Assembly (NCBI GenBank): GCA_033030425.1
Contig: JAUFSD010000022.1
Span: 372,001 to 436,000, forward strand
DNA length: 64,000 nt
From: Verpa conica
Lineage: Eukaryota; Ascomycota; Pezizomycetes; Pezizales; Morchellaceae
Direction of reading: 5' to 3'
Shown in pieces: positions 10,990 through 24,038 of the stretch; the stretch's first letter is position 1, and each line of letters opens with the position of its first letter. The position numbers were made by a program, and so were the translations under genes. Under the pieces are notes generated by a model. It had not been told where the DNA came from. It was given only the letters and a program-made list of their open reading frames with translations, and did no database searches.

Positions 10990-13334
10990 CTTTGTTAATC
11001 GCAGAAGGTTTTGGAGTATGATGTGTATCTTAGACGAGCAGGACGAGGTTTTAACTACTCAGAGGTGCCAAGGCTGAACACCAACCCTAAATGAATCTAT
11101 TCGATGGCTCCAACAAAGGCTTTATTAAGTACCCAAGATCACTTTTCTTTCTAAGGATTGTTTACACACACTATCCACCTCTTTGTTGACTATAGGCCGA
11201 AATCAGGGTTAAGGTAGCTGTGTGTATTATATTAGTTTGGAGCATGAGACATCAGCGTTTAGATCAAGATCTGACTGCTTAGATGCTTAGATGCAGTTTA
11301 GAGCATCTAGAATATGGTATGAGGTCGTTCATGTATGATATGCTTTGGGTAAGCTCTCTCAAAAGAAAGGTTATAACTAGGACAAGTGCCAAGGCTAGAT
11401 TTTCAGGTATAAAAACCCAATTAAAGCTCAAGTTTTATCGTTTACTAAGCTTAACCAAACCTCAAACCCCGAGTAGTTTTTCCCGCCTCGTTACATGCTA
11501 GTTTCAACTCGTAGGTTCCTAGAGTTCCTGACACCTTTGTCTACAATCCACTTTTTATTTTTCTATATTGGTAAGTTTTATTAAAATATATATAACCACT
11601 GGCATATAAAATAGTACCTCAGATACCTCGTATGCCACTGTAGGTGGGGAGTTCCCTTTGGCACCGTATAGCCATCTATTAGGTAACTATACCCCTATGC
11701 GCCTAGTAAATGTAGACTTGAAGTGACCAAGAGGTATTTCTGGTATTTATAATTCCCAATTAAATCTCGGTTCTCATTTGTATCAATAGTTTTTTTTCTG
11801 GGACCTTATGCCTACACGAATCATGGGGTAGCACTCGATTGGCCTTCTAGTACGTAATTTTGAAGAAAGCTTCCTAAATAAGGGTAAGGCGCTAGCTAGA
11901 ATAGATCGTCATAGAAGTCTGCGCTAACCAGAGTCTATAGAATGAAGACATATATATAATCCTTCTATTTATGTAGCAAGCACGAAATATGGAGATAGAT
12001 AGCTAATTAATAGAGGGCGCCCCTGCCTAAAGGGGAAGCAACTAACTAGTAGATTCTATGTAACACAAGCTACTCTAGATTTTGCGGCTGAATCCCTTGG
12101 TAGGATATAACTAGCCCTTGAATAAAACATGAAGCCATAAAAACACTCGACTATTCCGCTTTCGCTGCTAGAATGTCCTTTCAATAAAACATAAAAACTT
12201 GTCACTAATTATAGTCCCGTAGCATCACATCCAGAGCAAAGACTATACGTGTTTCCATGACTCATAAACCTGAATCTCAACTTTACTTTCTCTAGACTTT
12301 CTGTCTTAGCTTATGCGTACGTAGCAATTAAAGGACATAGGTCCATACCAAGCTATTATAGCCAATAAGGAGGCTAGTCTGGCCTTAAACAGCATCCCCA
12401 AACCCAGGAATGACGAGATCTCACTCATTAAAGCAATCATCGAATCGATTCATTTCACTGAGATGGCTTTTTCCCTCATAGTAACCTAAGTATATTGTGT
12501 ATGAGTAATAACTATGACGGTAACAAGTCTGATCACCTATTGCTGCATTAGATCCTTAGGGCTCTAACTTATACTACCAAAAATACAGGTGCCAGGGTGA
12601 GGAGTACGGACCCATGACATTCCAGAGTAGCTGTATCCCAGATATTATACTCTGCATACAGCCACGCATTATAGCAAATTATTACTTATCCCAAGTTAGT
12701 TTTTGTAGATTTTAGTAAGAAAAGATTATAGTGTTAGTCAAGAACTATTCCTCACAGCAAGCTGTTCCTTACATCGAGGTTCCTTACAGTACGGTGCAAC
12801 TATATATTTTAAAATACTACATAAGCTTTTCACATCTCTAAGTGATAGGGATAGTAGGGTATCTCTTTAGTGGTAAAATCAGCCCTGGGTTGATAGTGGG
12901 GACGGTAGTAGATGGTATAAGAAAAGGCGACCCTAGTTATTCTTGTTACTGGTTTAGAAATTGTGTAGGACGATTACAAATAACACTATTTCCCCCCTAG
13001 TTCTTGTCCGCTTGATTATCCTTCTTAAACCTAGACCTAACCCTCTTAACAAAGTCCAGTAGGGTTCTACTCAATATATAACCCTAACCCTAAAAACATA
13101 TTAGTCGCGATTTTTATTATTACAATGTAGGACCACTAGAAGCAGCGTTCTATTTACACTAATATTATGGCTAGAAATCTTGCGCTTGTATTTTATATGA
13201 GGCAGGATCCATTTCTTTAAGGGGATAAAGAAACAAGACTTAGCCTATAAATTGTTGTAGACCTGCGTCAAAATATATGGGTGTAATCCTAGTGAAAAGA
13301 AAACCACAACTGATCTATAACTGAAATTTAAGCT
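10990..13334. other. AT-rich gene-poor tract
   Basis: Dense in TA dinucleotides and stop codons in all frames. No recognisable gene or element ends. Contains a two-unit telomere-like tract (listed separately). Probably old decayed repeat DNA; I could not identify a source element. Confidence 0.5.
13082..13093. repeat. interstitial telomere-like tract
   Basis: CCCTAACCCTAA, two units of the TTAGGG repeat typical of filamentous fungal telomeres. Internal in the window, so not a chromosome end. Confidence 0.7.
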
Positions 13335-14231
13335 TCACTGGTTTACATTACCCACCACAACTTGTCCTATGCCCTTTCTCCGCATCTTTTCTTCGAGCCC
13401 TGATTTTAAAGTTTGAAGAGTCTGCTCCCTCTGTTCGGGTCGTTGGTTCGCTACCGCTTTCTCGACCGCGAATCTCGTGCGCTGCGGGTAGTTGTAGAGC
13501 ATCTGATGTAGGATCGAGGATAGGCTTGCGGGGCATTCTAGGTCTCGGTTACTAGCTTTTAACGGTGCTGCAGGAAAAGGCCGAGACTGAACTTGGGGTA
13601 GGAGTTGTTGGTGTTGGGGCACTGACTTTCGTTGGGTATTCTTTTGGCTTTTGAATAAGGGGTGGTGGAAAGAATCTTGGGGAGGCGGTGGAATAAAGTT
13701 GTTTCCAGAAACTTGGTTGACCGAACGAAATTGGGGGCAAACATTTCCAGGTGACTTTGAGGGAATATGTAAAATTTGCTGCTCCTCTGTCTGTTGGTGG
13801 AATTGACTGAGCTTGGATGGACCCATCTCGTTGTATGCAATTTTTCTTTGCATTGCTATATCTTGGATTTTATCTTTCCTCGTCTCTTCTGGATGCCGGA
13901 TATTTCTAGTGGGGTTGCTTTTGATGCTAAGTTTTTCCATATCTATGCAATTATGGCAAATTCCACCGTTTACGTCGTCTGATCCAAAATCGTTGATGTA
14001 TTTCGGTGAGAATAGTGGCTGACCGCAGTAGCCCAGTCCATTATCAGTATTTCTATTAGAAACAAAACTCGAGAAGTTGTGTGTGCTATTATTTTCTTGA
14101 GGAGTGATGTGGCCGGTGATATCGTTTCCATTTAGCGATGCTCGTGCTTTGGCGGTGGTGCAGAAAGAAGCAAGTGATCCGACCTGGTCGTGATGGCATA
14201 ATCGATATCGATTTAATACGAAAAAACACAT
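13335..14231 (-). CDS. hypothetical protein, Gln/Asn/Pro-rich
   Basis: A 298-residue open frame with the first ATG at 14231. It is rich in Asn, Gln, Ser and Pro, with a more ordered, charged C-terminal part (about the last 65 residues, from CPASLSSILHQMLYNYPQ) predicted to be helical by composition. I recognise no domain. A CTACAG acceptor-like site lies just upstream of the ATG, so this may be the last exon of a longer gene. Its length in otherwise stop-rich DNA is the main argument that it codes. Confidence 0.45.
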   Translation of the reverse strand: MCFFVLNRYRLCHHDQVGSLASFCTTAKARASLNGNDITGHITPQENNSTHNFSSFVSNRNTDNGLGYCGQPLFSPKYINDFGSDDVNGGICHNCIDMEKLSIKSNPTRNIRHPEETRKDKIQDIAMQRKIAYNEMGPSKLSQFHQQTEEQQILHIPSKSPGNVCPQFRSVNQVSGNNFIPPPPQDSFHHPLFKSQKNTQRKSVPQHQQLLPQVQSRPFPAAPLKASNRDLECPASLSSILHQMLYNYPQRTRFAVEKAVANQRPEQREQTLQTLKSGLEEKMRRKGIGQVVVGNVNQ

Positions 14232-17200
14232 TTTCACAAAGTCTTCTGTAGGGCTAAGTCTGTCGTTCCTTCGTGACTCTTGGGTTTCGGTGGACCCAGC
14301 AAGCAGCTGGAATAATTTGCGAAGGTGGAGCTCTAATTAAAGTAAGTATTTTTTGTTGGTATTCACAAAGGTACGAATTGATTTACATACGTAATTTAAA
14401 GGCTCGGGTTTCTTAATTTCGATAAGGCAGCTACACTAGAAACTACATGTACATATAGATGTACGTATGACCGGCAACCGAAGAAGCTGAGGATTTCCAC
14501 CATTGAAGACAGCTTTTGTCAAGTATTGGAAATGGGGGTTTATATTAAGTTAAGCTTGAAGGGAGCTGCATTTCATTCGCTGCATTAAATTGGGCTTACA
14601 CAAATATATCTTATTAAAAAAATAATTTTATGTATCGATATCTAAGCTATAGAATTATTCCGCTTATGACGTTAATTTGAGAACTACAGGGCCTAGTACC
14701 CCGAAAATTTTATTTGACTAGTTGGCAACTTAAGAGGACAGCGTCGAGAAATTAGCTTCCAACAAACAACAAATATCGGCCGTTTCTAGATCTGTAGGTG
14801 GGCGAAAGAATTATACAAGATGTTTGTTGGATCAGACCTCCACTTTCATGCAACCTCTTCCTATCTAAGTTAGGTAAAGGAACCCAGAGTGGTATGAGTC
14901 TAGAGGAATATTTGTTATACCACCATCAACTACCACCATCAACTACCGTCATTAACCGTTGTATACCGTAGATTTAGGCTTTTAGTATGCCGTTTCCCTC
15001 ATTGGCATCTTTCAAGATTCTACCGGTCTGAAAAAGATCGAACTAGCTGAGAGATTGACAAAAGCAAACAGAAGTCAAAGTTAAAGTAAGGTTAGCAAGG
15101 TTCTAACTGGCTAAGCCAACGGGAGCTTGCACAGCCGATGTGTTGCCCAAAGTACTTGGAGATGAGAGATATACGGCACTATGAGGGTTGGCACCGGCAG
15201 CCATATACGGACGGTAGTTAGGGGCTATTATTTTTGATAGTACTGTGTTCCGATAACACTAAGGGGAAAAAAAGATCGAGAGTGGCACTCAGATTCAAAT
15301 CTTTTACCCGGAAACATCTCTTACCCTAGCTTTTTTTTGAGGGGCTAAGAAGTTTGATTGGAGAAGTACAAATCAATGGGGTCTATATCTAGATAGAAGG
15401 GCCTAGCACACACTTGCCAAAATATCATATAACATTTATATACCTATTGAAGTACTTGAACTAATAGTAAAGGTACTTAGTAATTCGTATTCTTTGGCAG
15501 GGGTACTAAATTTAGGCTACGGGTCTTGCTAAAATTCTGCAAGATTTCACATTTATTTTATTGCCATGCCTTGATGTTGACAAAATGCATATATAGCGAA
15601 ATCTTACCGCGCGATACCGGCATTACACTCTTTAAGTACTGTGTCTCTTTAGGTAACACTCCTTTTTGAGAACTTGTAGTTTACGGCAACATTTTATTAT
15701 TATCTAAATTACTAACTATAACTTCTTAAGCCTCAGAAGGAATAAACCTTACGTTACAAGCTCGTGGATAGTGTGCAATGAGCCGGTACTAGCACTAACT
15801 ACAATGGCCTGGGATATGCCCGATCCCGCTGGCGGGGGCCTGCATACTAGCCAAACATGTGAGTTACACGTTATTTATTAAACTTATGCCAAGAAATGTA
15901 AGGTGTATGGGTAAATTTTCTACTTTAATTGCGGTTCGGCCCGGCCGCGGTAGTAAGCAAGCAGCTATAATATAAAAAGATATCCTATTTTTAAGACTCC
16001 AGAGATCTTTTATGATTGATTCCCTAGCTTAGTCATGAAAAACCATTTATTTCAAGATTGATCGAAGCTAGTGACGTCTTTTCCAAGAATAATGGTCTGA
16101 TCTAGTCAATTGATTAGAAGCTGCCAAGATAGACTATAGATCTATTGGTAAACTTATTACCGCTGGATATAGTTATTACGAAATTCCTGATACCACGAGA
16201 GCAGCTACATGTACACAATGACTTCAAAATACAGAAGGGCAAGAACTACATTTACGGCAGGAAGAGCACAAAAGCATACTTATATGGCCACGGGATCACT
16301 CCTGCCATCAGTTATCTAAAACCTTTAGTGTGAATAAGTAGCCCTTAGTACTCTCAAGCTGCTTTGAGTAAATTGTTTCCCTACTATTCTCACTGTCGGA
16401 AACTATAAACTTGGTGATGCTGTCGTAAGAAATCATGCATGCGGATGACCCCAACTTTAATCTATTTAACTGCCTATCCAAACAACCCTTCCACCAGACA
16501 TAATTTATGGCGCTAGTATTTAAGAAAACTACAATATATATTCTGGGATTTTAAACAATGGCTATAAATACTGAGACTGAAGCAGATCTTTTTGTCCTAT
16601 CGCTGCCACATGAAGATCATACGCACAAACTACATGTTCCAAAATAATATGCACCAGGAACTAATAAAGCTTATGATATATATAGATAGGTTGTAAGTAG
16701 TCGCATATTCGGTCATTACGTCGGAGGTACGCTACCCTGCTGATAACCATCTTTGGTGGTTATAGGCCTGAGGATGATAATTCTAGGACCTTACCTTTAA
16801 TTAGGAAGCCGATAGGATATATGCCTTTTTCGGTGCTGTGAGGCACTAGAGCAAAGAAGGTGGGATTTCTAAAGAAAGCAAGCTAGGGTTATATATGGGG
16901 AGGGTACATTCCCTGAAGGAACATAGCAATTGGCACGAAGGTCAAGTTCGCAAGACTTCCCCTAGTAAGGTAGGGCTGTGTAGTCTTAAAGAGAGTCTAT
17001 ATACCATACAAGTTATCTTGCGTCTATTAATCCCATTAAATAACTTCTTTCTTAAGTCTTCGCATCAGAAATGGGAGGCGGAAAACGTGTATAGAGGATA
17101 TATTTGTAGCTATTTTCGCGTCATATATTATCACTCGTGTAGGTGCTCCTATATAGCTTCTGTTTTTGTAACTACATACACCCGGTACTTGCCTCGATCT

Positions 17201-20200
17201 TACTTTTTTACACCTACATACAATCTATAAATACTTTCAGTAAAGAATATATTACCGCTAAGTCACAAAAGAAATTTCTAACAAAATAACTGAACACTCT
17301 TAAGTGCGAACACCTTGGCCAGAAGGCTCGATGTATGGCTTCTTGTATGACATAAGGAATAAGTGATAATATAAAGATTCAATTGACTAAGGAGCTGTAA
17401 TAGTATAATAGGGGGGAAAAGAACATATTTTATAATTCATTGACCGAGATAAGGATATTAGCGTTTTGATAGATATAAATGAGAGGATAGTAGTGGAGAT
17501 GGTGTCACTATGAGTGATTTTTTGTGAAGGAATAGTATGAGAAAAACTATAAGGAATATTTAGATTATACGGCTAAACATAGCTAAGGAGAAAAACTCCC
17601 TAGGGCATCTTAGACAGCGGGGTAAGAGTAGGGACAGCACAGCATCAGAACTAGGAGAAATTTTTCCATGCAGTAGGGGATGCGACCATCGTCCTAGTTA
17701 CCGACATGCCTCAGAACCTGCTAAAAGAATAGATTGCAGCTCATAATTTTAGTAAGGTGGCTTAAATAGAGGAAACAAATATAGGGCAGCCACGATAAGA
17801 AATTTTTTGTTTATTTGCCGCCGCCACACGAAGTAACTAAGCCCATGGCACCAGTACATCACTAACCCGTAAACAGAAAAATACATTACCCGGACTGTTA
17901 AACCGGCTGGCCATAAATTTCGACGGCTCGGGAAACACTTTATCGATATCGGTTTCGACTTAGGACAGCCAATCTCGGAATTGTGACCTTTGCCTAGCTG
18001 GAATTTCCCTCCAGCGCCACCCCGGTGGTTATGTCCCTAGACGTCATCACGATGAGGGCGATGATGGCTCAGAATTTTTCGTATGCGATGTTAAACGAAA
18101 GAAGCGTAGCAGAATACGATGGCCGTCTGTGAATAGGAATTGATCCCATGTCCGTGCGATGATGCTCCCGGGTTATGTACAAATACGTAATAGCATGAGC
18201 AAGTAGGCGAGATTGATTGAGGAGTTTACGCACGTGCTAATACATCTTGTATATCGAAGACTGTAAAAGGACAGGTCAATTAACTTCATTAAAGTTGGTC
18301 TACAGGAGCGGCACTCCCCGCGAGGGAATTGGGAAATCATCTGATATCCTGCTTTAATTCCTTGTGTAATATCAATCTAGCCTGGGAAACCTCGTCAGGC
18401 TGAGGTTTTCTCGGGGTGGAAGAAGAAAAGAAGGGAATAAGGAAAGTGGATCAGCAGAAAGCGGGGAAAGGGGGAGGCGGTGGCTGGGTTATGCTCAATT
18501 CGCAGTTTTTCAGTAGGGCACTCTACTAATTACGGAAAATACCTGCCGCCGGCGGCAGTGAAAATGGAAACTGGTCCAGTACTAGTGAAGGGCGATTGCC
18601 TGTGAAGTACTCATCCTAGTATTTTTCACGATATCCGCCGAGCGCCCTTGTAGCCTTAGTGTGCGGCGGCGTGCGGCGGCGGCGGGGTAAGGCCGAATAG
18701 AAACTTTTTTCTTTTCCGCCCACGGTACCCAAAAATGTCACAGATCCGCAATTGCCCCACCTTCCATGTCCCTCTTGGGCTCTCGTGAATCGTGTTCTAT
18801 TTGCCCCTCTTTCTGAATCTGGTTTGGGCTGTATTGCCCCTCTTCCCTATAATGGGATATTCTTTGCGCTCTTTCCATGTCGATTTACCCCCTGCAAACG
18901 AGCAGACGACACGTTGAGAGTCTGAGAGGAAAGGACCCTGAATTTTTTTTCCTTTTTCACCTAGAATAGTTACCGCTCAAAAGCACTCCGTGCATTAGTC
19001 TTGTTTTTTTATATATATGTGAGGAGCTTGGAGGTTTGAAGATTGCTGTTAAGTTGCATATGCACGTCACGTCGAGTCGGAGGTGGTAGCCCCATGCAAG
19101 CGGAATTACGACAAGATCACTGGCGGGAGGGGAGCACGTACGATTCAACTTTACGTCGACGTCGGGGTCATTAAACTGATAACCACACAGGGTTGTAGAG
19201 AGCAAAGGGGAGTGATCTCCACACGATATTTTTATGGCTTGAGTAAACATGTAGTTGGGAGAGAGCAATCAGGAATTGGCGATCTAGAACAAATATCGAA
19301 GCTTGAAATCGTAAAAGTGAGACCTACTTTGACATTTCTGCCTGCCGGGAGGGGGTTCTGGGAACATGCACGTCCATAGAAACTAGCACTTCACGGCGGA
19401 GAATAGGGACATGCCGAGGTTTGCGTCGTACGTACCAGGAAGTACACATTTCCCCGCATAAACGTGATAGAAAGATCAGCCAAACAAAAATAATCTCGAA
19501 ACGAACCGGGATCCAATTGAAAAATGGGCGGCAGATATCCGATCGTACTCGGGACTGGAAAAAGTAAAAACTACTCGTCACAAATCCTGGGGTTGCAGCC
19601 AATCGCGATCGCCTAATCGCTGGATCCAGGGGTCTGATTTTTCGCGTGTTGAGCACCACGATTACCGTTGGTATCGCTGGTTGAGGAAATTTTGAATTAT
19701 TTTGTTCCATTTTTGGGCCTTAAAGCTTAGCATAACATGTTTTTTTTGCCTGATTCCGAACCTTTGTATGACTCTATGCAGGATATATGTATATTTGACG
19801 GCGTTTTGTGCGACTGAGAGTCACATGTAACCTAAGCTTAAAAGCCCGGACTGGCAGAGCCTCAATTTTTTTCTTGCAGTGGGTCTAGTGCACTTAAGGC
19901 AGATGAATACGTAAATTACCCGTATATTAGCGAGATAATTCTCTCCTCCTCCCAGTGAGAGCATCTTGATGTTCCTTCAGTTGATTTGTATCGAAAAAAT
20001 TTCCAGGTTTTGTGAGTCTGTAGACATATCTGTTGATCTTATGTGCAGAATTGAGATGGGTGTCGTCGCACTAGAGCAAGCGAGGAAAGACGTCACGTTG
20101 AGCCCACACACACACACACACACACACACAACCGGCACACTTTGAAAATCATTTTTTTCGCTTCGGAATTTCGACGACGTGGCTGCAAGCAAAATGAGCT

Positions 20201-21636
20201 TTTCTTTTGGTTATGCATGGGTCAGGGTCTGGTACGGTTTTAATCCGTAAACTGGAAAGAACGTCGAGCGAGGCTGCGGGCATAAAAAAAAAAGTTGCCT
20301 TGCACGCACATAGCGCGATGTCTTGATGCTGGCCTTCCTCTCGCTCGAATATCCAATTGCTGAAAGAGCCCAAGTCCAAGAACAGGATAAACCTCAATTC
20401 TTGACCCTCACACCTGAACCTGCCATAGGCATCTGTCTGTGGGCACGGTCGTTGATATTGGACACCTCCGAGGACCACAGTTGATGTTCTAGCGCAAGGG
20501 CCATTACGCCATGGCTTCTGCGACTATCCTGAGTACATACATACTCCGATAAAGCGATTAGACATCCTACTGGTATGCTTGAAACTTGATATGGGGGATA
20601 TCGCTAGCAGCGGTGTGTTCAACGGCTCTGTTACTTGCCCCTCACCTCACGGAGTATCGAACTTTTATGTGATTTGACAGAGGACCGGGAGCTGCAGGCA
20701 ATGCACCCACCCGCACAGAATCTTGCGTAGAGATGGAATAAGTAGATTATATCCGAGCTAGGTCAACAATTGAGCGAATTGAAGACTCACAGAGACCTAA
20801 AATAAAACGCCGTGGGGGGTTTCTGTTTGTCCATCGCGGCTATGTGCCCACTTCATACGGTGCTCTGGCAAGAGGTATTGGATAGGTCCGATACCTTAAA
20901 GATATGTCGCATAAACCACCGGAAAAGTACTGGTGTAATTCTCTTGAGTAGAATAGTCTCTAGTAATCTTTTTTTCTTTTCTTCTTTTACTTTTGTTTCC
21001 TTTTGGCGGTTGCCGTTGTGTACAACATAGCGAGCTCCACTCGCCGCACAAAACCTTGAAACCGCCCACTACACTACTTACCCCCCGCTCTCGGTCTCTG
21101 CTCTTTTCTTTCTACCTCATCCGTCCCCAAGGCAAACCCGAAATACCGACCAACAGAACCATATTCCACAGAACCCGAATAACCAGAATTATCATCGTCA
21201 CAAAGAAAAAATGTCACAAGCTTCTAACATCGCCGTTGAGTTGTAAATTTCTCTGGAGGTGTTGCACAACATCTCCAGCCCGACAACTCCAGTGATTGAC
21301 ATTAACAAACGACAAGAAACGAAGATAATTCTGAAAGCTCTTGAATTCTCACCTTAGTGGACGAGAGCTTACTCAGAATACCGAAATCGGCTTTTTTTTT
21401 GAAAGCCATTATTCTGTTACATTCGGGGTAGCGAAAGATACGACGAAAGGCACCATCTAGTTTTGCGTTTGGCTTCGGAATTGTCGGCGAGGAAAAAAAT
21501 ATTTTCTCCAACCACCACCCCACACTCGAAGCGAAACACCAGGAATTTAAACCCCACAACCTCACTGCGAATTGGGGATCACTATACCCACACTCACATA
21601 TAATTCAGTATCTTTTTTTATATACAATTTAACAGA
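14232..21636. other. gene-poor tract upstream of the acidic-protein gene
   Basis: Positions 14,300-18,000 are AT-rich with many TA steps and no coding frame above about 110 codons. From about 18,000 the composition becomes more mixed, with CGG-rich patches near 18,660-18,690 and short frames (for example 19324-19710 minus) that I cannot support as genes. Positions 20,950-21,636 are pyrimidine- and A-rich and probably contain the promoter and leader of the next gene. Confidence 0.5.
20105..20130. repeat. (CA)13 microsatellite
   Basis: Thirteen uninterrupted CA dinucleotides. Confidence 0.9.
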
Positions 21637-24038
21637 ATGTCTCGTAAATCAGCATTACAGACCCTCACCGCCTCGGGTTTGTTCAGCCCTTCTACCAAAA
21701 TTTCACAATCCTCTCTTGTCAATGAGACTTTATCCCCACGCAACCCATACATCCTCCAAGATGAGGTTATTCCTGGGAAAACCCCATATACTAGGAGGCA
21801 TCACGGCAAATCATCTGGATTAGTATCTGGATCAACTGGAGGAGGGGGGAAAGATGGAAGGAATGGAAGAAAAAACGGAACTGGGGGAAATCAAGGACAA
21901 ACTGATAATGACTCGGATAGTTCGAGCGGTCAAGATGATGAAGATTCAGAGGATGATGAGGGGGACGAGGATGATGAGGAAGAAGAGCCGGCTGTTAGTG
22001 GCCCCGTCCGTGTGAATGGTAATGATATCGCTAGTATCGAGAAGTCCCTCACGGACCATCCCGCTAAAGCTACGATTCAGAAATCATTACAAAGTGAACT
22101 TCACCGGACGGGGTCAGGTTCGAGGAAAAGATCCTTTAGCGTGGCCATGGAGGATGGTGGAATTAAATGTGACGGCGAAGATGAAAACGAAAACAAAAAC
22201 GAAAACGAAAACGAAGACGAAGACGAAGATGAAGATGAAGAAGACGACCCGCTACCCAAACTCAATTCAGGAAACGAAACCGGAGATGAATCTGATTATC
22301 CACGCAAAAGAATAGCCACGGAATTATCCAATACGAATGGCCTTCTCACCTATCATTCAGCCCCTGCTTCAATAGCCACCACGGACACAAATCCTTATGA
22401 TCTTGATGATCTTGGTAAACTTGATGATCTTGATGATGAGGATGTAGAGGATGATGAGGAGTCTGCGCTAATCCAAGACTTTGAAGCCAATGAAGGTTAC
22501 GACACCCCCGTTAAACTCAAGAACCATAACCCTATGATATTGGAGTATGGTGATGAAGATCCAAACGACCCAAGCTTGGTTACTGCTGAAGGATTAGAGG
22601 ACCTAGACAATGAGGTCTTTGGAGTTGGTTGGGGTGACCCCAGCGCTTTTCACGACATTGAGCTCGCCAACGATTTTGCATCCTTTTCTGATCCTTTCGC
22701 AGATATCCAGCTAGAGTGTGGCTTATTCCCAGAGAATGGAAGTGAAATATCTGGTCCCGAGTTCACAACTCCATTCGATACGCCAAACTACACACCCCGT
22801 GGTTCTTTCTCTACAGCAATCCTATCCGAACCTAACTCTCCCAACAATGTCAACGGCAGCGAGTCTGATGATGATTTGGCGGAACTGACCCCTTACTTTG
22901 AGCGGGATGACCCTGTGCTGAAACATATTGTCAGTACCCAAGGGAAGGGCGTGTGGGCTGATGATTCGGATGATGAACATGGGCTATGGAAACATTTCTT
23001 TTCTGAAGAGGAGGATGCCGATAGTAATGAAGAGTTTGAGGCGGATAGTGAGAATCCAAGCGAGGAGGAAGATAGTGAAAGTGAGATATCTAATTTCAAG
23101 CCGAGTGATATCGTCTTTACTGACCAATCACTCCTTGACTACCAGCCGATGAAGGAGAAACTACAGATGAAGAAGAGGATCTTCCAATGCCTACACCTCG
23201 AAGCAAATCAATGCTTCGCCGTGCCTCAATCTCATCCGTCAGTTCGTCTCGCCCTCAAGTGGTGCACTTCAGTAATTCCTCTAGCGGTCCCACACTTGCT
23301 AGTTGGGTCGCTGATCCAAACCGCACTATTTGTGTGATCGACGGATCGAAGAAAACGTTTCTCCTTCCGGGTGGTGCTAAGGGCTATGAATTTGGTGGTA
23401 CTAGTATATCTCAATTGATGCTAGAAGAGAGTGAGAGTGAAAGATCTTCTGTGCAAACGGGCTACAATCCTACTTTTAGTGGCTTGACTGGAGGCGATGG
23501 ATTTTTCTTAAATGGAAGCGACATCTTGGGCCCCCCAGAAGCATTTTATGACCCCCTCGATATATTCAACTTGACCGACTTCGACGAAGATCTCATTGCA
23601 AACGATGACGGTATCGATGAGTTTGAGCAACAGATCGCCGACTTTCTGGATTTCTCTACCGACGACGCTGATGGCGAATTACGTGATGACATCTCCGACG
23701 GTGTTTATGATGAAGGAGAAGATGACGAAGAATGTATTGGTGCAGTCGAAAATTCCGAGACTATGCTTGCACGTTGGGACCAAGTTGCTGTTACATCATT
23801 TCGAAAACGGCAGATTCAGCATGCCCAAGGCAGTAACCATATAAATAGCCCAGCAACACCCCACAAGATTAGTGATCGCAGACTGTCACAGACTATTACA
23901 CCAGCCAGGAAGAAGAAGGTGAAGTCGAGATATATGATTAATAATAAAGGGGCGGGATCTAGCGCGGGGGTCAAGATGAAGGCTAGCAACAAAAAGAGCG
24001 GGGTGGGAAGCCCGTGGGGTATACTCGACATGCAATAG
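21637..24038 (+). CDS. acidic low-complexity fungal protein of unknown function
   Basis: Two exons, 21637-23080 and 23146-24038, give about 778 residues. The 65 bp intron (GTGAGA donor, CAG acceptor, TACTGAC branch-like site) explains an apparent frame change. The protein is extremely acidic, with long Asp/Glu/Ser runs and a Glu-Asn/Glu-Asp hexanucleotide repeat near residues 183-203. More ordered blocks are the N-terminus (LSPRNPYILQDEVIPGKTPY), GETTDEEEDLP, WVADPNRTICVIDGSKKT, GPPEAFYDPLDIF and a C-terminal helix-like ARWDQVAVTSFRKRQIQH before a basic tail. I recall similar GPPEAF and VAVTAFRRRQ-type motifs from uncharacterised Pezizomycotina proteins but cannot name a function. A nuclear location is plausible from the basic C-terminus. 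Confidence 0.85.
22182..22245 (+). repeat. coding GAAAAC/GAAGAC hexanucleotide repeat
   Basis: About ten tandem hexanucleotides of the form GAARAY in frame with the acidic protein, encoding alternating Glu-Asn then Glu-Asp. The A-to-G gradient along the array separates an Asn-rich from an Asp-rich half. Confidence 0.8.

Noticed and set aside
13082..13093. Chromosome end at the CCCTAA tract
   Set aside because: Only two units and flanked by unrelated sequence on both sides.
22928..23340. Apparent frameshift near 23.1 kb breaking the acidic-protein gene
   Set aside because: A 65 bp intron (23081-23145) with GTGAGA donor, TACTGAC branch-like site and CAG acceptor joins the two frames in phase and restores TDEGETTDEEEDLP.
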